Assembly (NCBI RefSeq): GCF_031877795.1 | Contig: NC_133958.1 | Coordinates: 1,488,001 to 1,552,000, forward strand | From: Strix aluco | Lineage: Eukaryota > Chordata > Aves > Strigiformes > Strigidae | Direction: 5' to 3' | DNA: 64,000 nt | Shown: positions 59,160 through 64,000 of the stretch, in pieces | How the letters are laid out: each line of letters starts with the position of its first letter | How positions within the stretch are numbered: position 1 is the first letter of the stretch | Notes under the pieces: generated by a model | What the model was told of the DNA's origin: nothing | Database searches by the model: none | Seen by the model: only the letters and a program-made list of their open reading frames with translations | Position numbers and translations under genes: made by a program

Positions 59160-60345
59160 TGCAGGGAAGGGGCATATGGGGACAAGGGGACCGTGGGGAC
59201 AAGGGCACCACAGGGAAGGGACACACTGGGGACAACAGAGGGACAATGGGGCCATAGGGACCACGGGACAAGGACACCACAGGGAAGGGACGCTGTGGGG
59301 ACAATAGAGGGACAATGGGGCCATAGGGACCACGGGGACAAGGACACCACAGGGAAGGGACGCTGTGGGGACAACAGAGGGACAATGGGGCCATAGGGAC
59401 CACGGGGACAAGGACACCACAGGGAAGGGACGCTGTGGGGACAATAGAGGGACAATGGGGACAACAGGGGGACCATGGGACACAGAGACCATGGGGACAA
59501 TGGGGACAAGGACTTCATAGGGAAGGGGCAGCATGGGGACAATGGGGACTGCGGGGACATAAAAGACCATGGGGACAGAGGGGACATAGGGACAAGGGCA
59601 CCACAGGAAGGGGTACTACAGGGCAGGGGGACATAGAGGGACAATGGGGCCATAGGGACCATGGGGACAAGGACACCACAGGGAAGGGGCACTATGGGGA
59701 CAATAAGGAGGACAATGGGGCATATGGGGACATAGAGGGACAATGGGGACAATGGGACCACGGGGACAAGGACACCACAGGCAAGGGGGACTATGGGGAC
59801 AATAGAGGGACAATGGGGCCATAGGGACCACGGGGACAAGGACACCACAGGGAAGGGACACTATAGGGACAAAAAGGGGACAATGGGGCCATAGGGACCA
59901 TGGGGACAAGGACACCACATGGAAGGGGCACTATGGGGACAATAAGGGGACAATGGGGCATATGGGGACATAGAGGGACAATGGGGACAATGGGACCACG
60001 GGGACAAGGACAGCACAGGGAAGGGGCACTATGGGGACAATAAGGGGACAACGAGGCCATAGGGACCATGGGGACATAGAGGGACAATGGGGCCAGTAAG
60101 GGGACAATGGGGCCATAGGGACCCTGGGGATTTGGGACGCTGGGGACAAGGGCACCCCAGGGAAGGGGCACTATGGGGACAATAGGGGGACTAAGGGGCC
60201 ATGGGGACAACAGAGAGACAATGGGGACAAGAGTACCCCAGGAAATGGGCACCATGGGGCCATACGGGACTATGGGGACCTACCTGGGGACCATGGGGAC
60301 AGAGGGGACACAGGGACAAGGGCACCACAGGGAAGGGGCACATGG
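59160..60345. repeat. About 70-bp minisatellite upstream of the VAMP5 SNARE exon
   Basis: About 15 units carrying GGGACAATGGGGCCATAGGG, ACCACGGGGACAAGGACACC and ACAGGGAAGGG; GCCATAGGGAC recurs at 59251, 59320 and 59391. Probably inside VAMP5 intron 1. Confidence 0.9.
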
Positions 60346-60635
60346 GGACACTGTCACCGTGAGGAGGTGGCACATGGGGACCACCGGGACAGGAGACATG
60401 GGGGACTTGGGGACACGGGGACAAGGCATGGGGACACCCAAGGGTGGGCACACGGGGACCGTGGGGTCGGGGCCCAGGCGGGGACACGGGGTGTGGTGGG
60501 GACAGGGGACATGGAGGGGGGGTGGGACACGCGGGGATCCGGGGGACGGGGCACCGGGGGGGTGGGGGGGGGGGGGGGGGGGGGGGGGGACGGGGACAAC
60601 GACACGCGGGGACACGGAAAGTCCCACCCGGGCCA

Positions 60636-60835
60636 NNNNNNNNNNNNNNNNNNNNNNNNNNNNNNNNNNNNNNNNNNNNNNNNNNNNNNNNNNNNNNNNN
60701 NNNNNNNNNNNNNNNNNNNNNNNNNNNNNNNNNNNNNNNNNNNNNNNNNNNNNNNNNNNNNNNNNNNNNNNNNNNNNNNNNNNNNNNNNNNNNNNNNNNN
60801 NNNNNNNNNNNNNNNNNNNNNNNNNNNNNNNNNNN
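60636..60835. other. Assembly gap, 200 N
   Basis: Exactly 200 N, a conventional size for a gap of unknown length. It is preceded by a long poly-G tract (about 60560-60589) and followed by a minisatellite, so the assembly probably failed in repeat DNA. Real size, and order across it, are not assured. Confidence 0.97.
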
Positions 60836-61258
60836 TGGGTGCCCTAGGATTAAACCAAGCCCTCCTAGAATTAAACTGGGCTCCCTAGGATTAAACCAAG
60901 CCCTCCTAGAATTAAACTGGGTGCCCTAGGATTAAACCAGGGCCTCCTAGAATTAAACTGGGCTCTCCGAGGATTAAACCAGGCCCTCCTAGAATTAAAC
61001 TGGGTGCCCTAGGATTAAACCGGGCTCTCCGAGAATTAGACCAGGCCCTCCTAGATTTAAACTGGGCTCTCCGAGGATTAAACCAGGCCCTCCTAGAATT
61101 AAACTGGGCTCTCCGAGAATTAAACCAGGCCCTCCTAGATTTAAACTGGGCTCTCCGAGGATTAAACCAGGCCCTCCTAGAATTAAACTGGGCTCCCCTA
61201 GGATTAAACCAGGCCCTCCTAGAGTTAAATCAGGTCTCCCAGGATTAAACCAGGCCTT
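60836..61258 (-). repeat. About 41-bp minisatellite next to the gap
   Basis: About ten units AGGATTAAACCAGGCCCTCC then TAGAATTAAACTGGGCTCTC, each a near-duplicate of two half-units sharing ATTAAAC. Lies between FIGLA exon 1 and the gap, so probably in FIGLA intron 1. Confidence 0.9.
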
Positions 61259-61474
61259 CCAAAGGCAGACGCACAGGCACCCCCCTCCCCATAACCTGCT
61301 GCCAAGCAACTTCAGGGTGATGGTGGTGCGTGTCCCCTGACTAGAGCAGTCCTGGGGTGGCCCTGGGTGCCACCACGATGGGACATTTCTTGCAGCTCGC
61401 TAGGATTTGCTTGGGGTTTTTTGGGGGGGGGGGGGGGGGGTGAGGTGTGGATCAGTTTTGGGGGGTCCCCTCAC

Positions 61475-61699
61475 CCTCTGGCGCTCCTTGGCGTTGGCCG
61501 CCTGCCGTCGTTCCAGCACGTCCGCCAGGTCGCCGGCTGGCTGGTAGCCCCCGGCCGGCTGCTTGCGCAGGCGGGCAATGGCGGCGGCGCGGGGCAGGGG
61601 TCCATACTGCTGACTCAGCACCCTCTCCAGCACCTCAGGGGCTGGGGTGGGCATCAGGACCCCTGCCGGCTGCCCCCCAGCTCTGCTGGCATCCCCCAT
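61475..61699 (-). CDS. FIGLA: FIGLA, first coding exon only (75 aa)
   Basis: Oocyte-specific bHLH transcription factor that drives zona pellucida and folliculogenesis genes through E-boxes, with TCF3/TCF12 partners. Exon 61699-61475 on the minus strand starts at ATG 61699 and ends at an AGG|GTGAGG donor after residue 75. It contains PAPEVLERVLSQQYGPLP, then RLRKQPAGGY and VLERRQAANAKERQR, matching human FIGLA positions up to the basic region of the bHLH. The helix-loop-helix and C-terminus should lie at lower coordinates but are absent from 60836-61470, so they are in or beyond the gap. The donor position agrees with FIGLA's intron inside the basic region (from memory). In human FIGLA neighbours ADD2. 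Confidence 0.88.
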
Positions 61700-63120
61700 A
61701 CCTAAGGAAGGGATAAATCCTGCACCCCAACCTCACCCTGCTGCCTAAAAAGAGAGAAAATGCTTTTAAAAAGGCCCTTAAATACCCTGGGAGCCCAACG
61801 AGCTGCAGGTGGGGCCCGGCCCGGCCTAACGAGCGGGGCGGGTGCGGGGATGGGAGGGGGCTGGGGCTGTGCCTCAGTTTCCCCACTCAGCAGTTGAGTC
61901 CCCAGAGCTGGTGGCTACAAAGCTTTGACCTGAAAAGGGACCTAAAAACATCCCCGGGAGCTCAGGGTGGGCCCTTGGGGACAAGGCCTGACGCCCTGGG
62001 GATGGGCAGCTGGCAGGGCCCCGCAGGGGTTTGTTTGGGAGGGTTCATGTGCGCCTGAAAATGTGGGAAGACTTTCTGGGTGGGGAAAATAAAAATATGA
62101 GGGGATTAATAACGGTGAGGGCTGTTTCGGTAGATGGCAGTGTTAGTCCCTGCAATGCTGGAAACCTCAGGCCTGCTGGAAAAAGGGGAAAATTCCCCTT
62201 CTGGCCACCAAAAGTGAGGCTGGTGGCCACCTTGTCACCCCGGGTTATTCGCCTGGTGGGGGGGGGAACCTTATTCCAGTCCCGTCCCCGGGATGGTTTT
62301 CCCACTCCTGAAATGCTGCCCATCCTCCGCTGCGGTGCTTTTGGGGAGAAAAGCAGCCTAATTTTCCTTGGGGGGGGGGGTTTAGGGGCTCGCCCTGCTT
62401 TTCCTGGGGGGGTTTGGGGGCTGTTGGTGTGGAGCAGGTGCCCCACGGGGTGTGGGGGGGGTGGATGTGTTCCCCTGTGCGGGGCTGTGGCCACTGTGCC
62501 TCAGTTTCCCTGAACCTGAAAGCACCTGGGGGGGCTGAAAACCATCCCCGGGCTGCACCGGGGTCCTGACGTTTTGCTCCTTCCCTGAAGGGAGACCAGG
62601 ACTGGAGGAGCAAATTGCAAAGAAACCCCCAAATGAGCCCCAAAACGAGTCTTGGAGACACCTGGGAGGAAAACGAGCTTTTATTAGAACCTTGGAAAAC
62701 CCAGTTTTCCCCTCTTTAATGCTCCATAATGAGCTTCCCTATCCCGCAGCCGGATCTGGATAATCACATTATTACTGCCCTGGTCGGAGAGGGAGGGGGG
62801 GAGCAGATCTTACAAATTAATCCGAGGACAGGTGGGTTTAAAGTCACCCCCAGAAAAAGGTTAGTGCGTGCCCTCTCACTTTTATTTGAAGGTGGAAGCA
62901 TCCGAGGGGGAATTAGGGCTCCTGCCTCCCAGCAGCTGGGGTTTGCTCCTTCCCACTTGTTTTATAGCTGGGAAAATTGTCCTGGTTTGAATGATTTTGG
63001 ATTAAAAATTGAGGGAAAAATGGGAAGTGGGGGGAGGCACCGCCAGGGTGGGTGACGGAGGCGCTTGGGGGTTTCTGGTGCAAATGGGATTTGCCCTGAT
63101 GGGAAGTGAGCAGAGCTGGG
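61700..63120. other. FIGLA upstream region, no gene recognised
   Basis: Single-copy DNA with short G runs. A TTTATT at about 62681-62686 could be a minus-strand poly(A) signal, but no coding exon above it is recognised. No TATA box or other clear control element was identified. Confidence 0.4.
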
Positions 63121-63124
63121 GGCA

Positions 63125-63545
63125 AAATTATTAAGGGTCAGGGTTATTGGGGGTCACAGTTCCTAGGGACTGTGGGTTTTAGGGGTCATGTTTATTAGGG
63201 ACCATGTTCTTTAGGGGTCACAGTTATTAGGGATCGTGGTTTTCAGGGGTCACAGTTACTAGGGGTCACAGTTATTGGGGATGGAGTTTTTTTAGGGATC
63301 ATGGTTTTTAGGGGTCAGTTACTAGGGATCATGGTTATTAGGGGTCACAACTATTAGGGGTTGGGCTTATTAGGGGTCACAATTATTAGGGATCATATTT
63401 TTTAGGGATCACATTATTAAGGGTCACAGTTATTAGGGGTCACGGTTATTAGGAACCATGTTTTTTAGGGATTACAGTTATTAGGGACCATGGTTATCAG
63501 GGGTCACAGTTATTAGGGGTCGGGGTTATTGGGGCTCAGACTTAT
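63125..63545 (+). repeat. About 20-bp minisatellite GGGGTCACAGTTATTAGG
   Basis: About 20 diverged units of GGGGTCACAGTTATTAGGGA, with variants ATCATGGTTTTT. Confidence 0.88.
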
Positions 63546-63727
63546 CAGCCCCTACTCACATCAAGAGCAGGGAAACATCTGCAGCAGGTGAGAACGCTGC
63601 AAAGCCAGGCAGCAGTTTATTTTCTTTTTCCCCCCCCATTTTCTGCTTCTGCTGGCCCGATGCACAACGCGTGGGGCCGGACACAACCCCCTGAAAACAG
63701 CAACAGCCTCGCAGAGCCGGCGTGGAG

Positions 63728-63785
63728 AATCACAGAATCATCTAGGTTGGAAAAGACCTTGAAGATCAGCTAGTCCAACCCTTAA
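63728..63785 (-). mobile_element. CR1 LINE 3' tail fragment
   Basis: GAATCACAGAATCATCTAGG, then TTGGAAAAGACCTTGAAGAT and AGTCCAACCC is the reverse complement of the CR1 3' end. Truncated to about 58 bp and followed by an A run on +. No feature is seen from 63786 to the window end. Confidence 0.85.
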
Positions 63786-64000
63786 AAAAAAAAAATAATT
63801 CAAGCTGACAGGCCTGTAATTTCCCGGATAAAGAGAGCAGCAGTGAAAGGCTGGAGGGGGAAAGGCAGAGCTCCTCCACCAGCGAAGCCTCTCCAGCGGC
63901 TTCAGGTAATGCCACGGATCGCCCCAACCTGGGCTTAGGGCACCCCCAGGATCTTTGAGTTTTGGGGGATTCACCCCAATTTCCCCCCTCCCCAGGGTCA

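Noticed and set aside
59068-60635. VAMP5 exon 1 at the ATG/GTAGGT pair near 60280-60300
   Set aside because: The donor there gives phase 2, incompatible with the phase-0 start of the SNARE exon, and it sits in repeat DNA.

Overview
This window is avian nuclear DNA, most likely from a GC-rich, gene-dense microchromosome. Evidence: intron-split vertebrate genes with consensus GT/AG junctions, several CR1 LINE copies of the bird type, very short intergenic distances, and tandem GC-rich minisatellites in most introns. Gene content resembles what I recall of chicken chromosome 22 (from memory, not checked).

Layout. (1) 1-28.1 kb, three genes on the + strand: ADD2 (beta-adducin, 14 coding exons, 727 aa), SNRNP27 (tri-snRNP 27 kDa protein, 6 exons, 156 aa) and MXD1 (MAD1 bHLH-zipper repressor, 6 exons, 214 aa). 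ADD2 and MXD1 have 3' UTRs of 3 kb or more. (2) 28.1-32.6 kb, gene-poor spacer with CR1 copies in both orientations. (3) 32.6-47.1 kb: MRPS24 (mitoribosomal protein, minus strand), then two saposin-fold genes in tandem on +, an NK-lysin/granulysin homologue and SFTPB (surfactant protein B). (4) 47.3-59.1 kb: USP39 (minus) head-to-head with the C2orf68 homologue (+), then two exons of VAMP5 (minus). (5) 59.1-64 kb: minisatellites, a 200-N assembly gap, exon 1 of FIGLA (minus) and upstream DNA.

In human, ADD2/SNRNP27/MXD1/FIGLA lie on 2p13, GNLY/SFTPB/USP39/C2orf68/VAMP5 on 2p11 and MRPS24 on chromosome 7 (from memory). This window therefore joins two ancestral chromosome-2 blocks plus MRPS24. 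The genes do not form a single pathway. They cover membrane skeleton (ADD2), splicing (SNRNP27, USP39, both U4/U6.U5 tri-snRNP proteins), transcription (MXD1, FIGLA), mitochondrial translation (MRPS24), saposin-fold lipid-active proteins (NK-lysin, SFTPB) and membrane traffic (VAMP5).

The most unusual features are: an SFTPB that lacks the third saposin-B domain but has a C-terminal saposin-A domain; an NK-lysin intron built from tandem copies of its own 5' splice site; a perfect 33-bp inverted repeat carrying NRF1-type motifs in the USP39/C2orf68 bidirectional promoter; a VAMP5 stop codon supplied by a downstream minisatellite; and a 34-nt ADD2 cassette exon that ends the protein before the MARCKS-like domain. 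I found no convincing evidence of a wholly new biological system.
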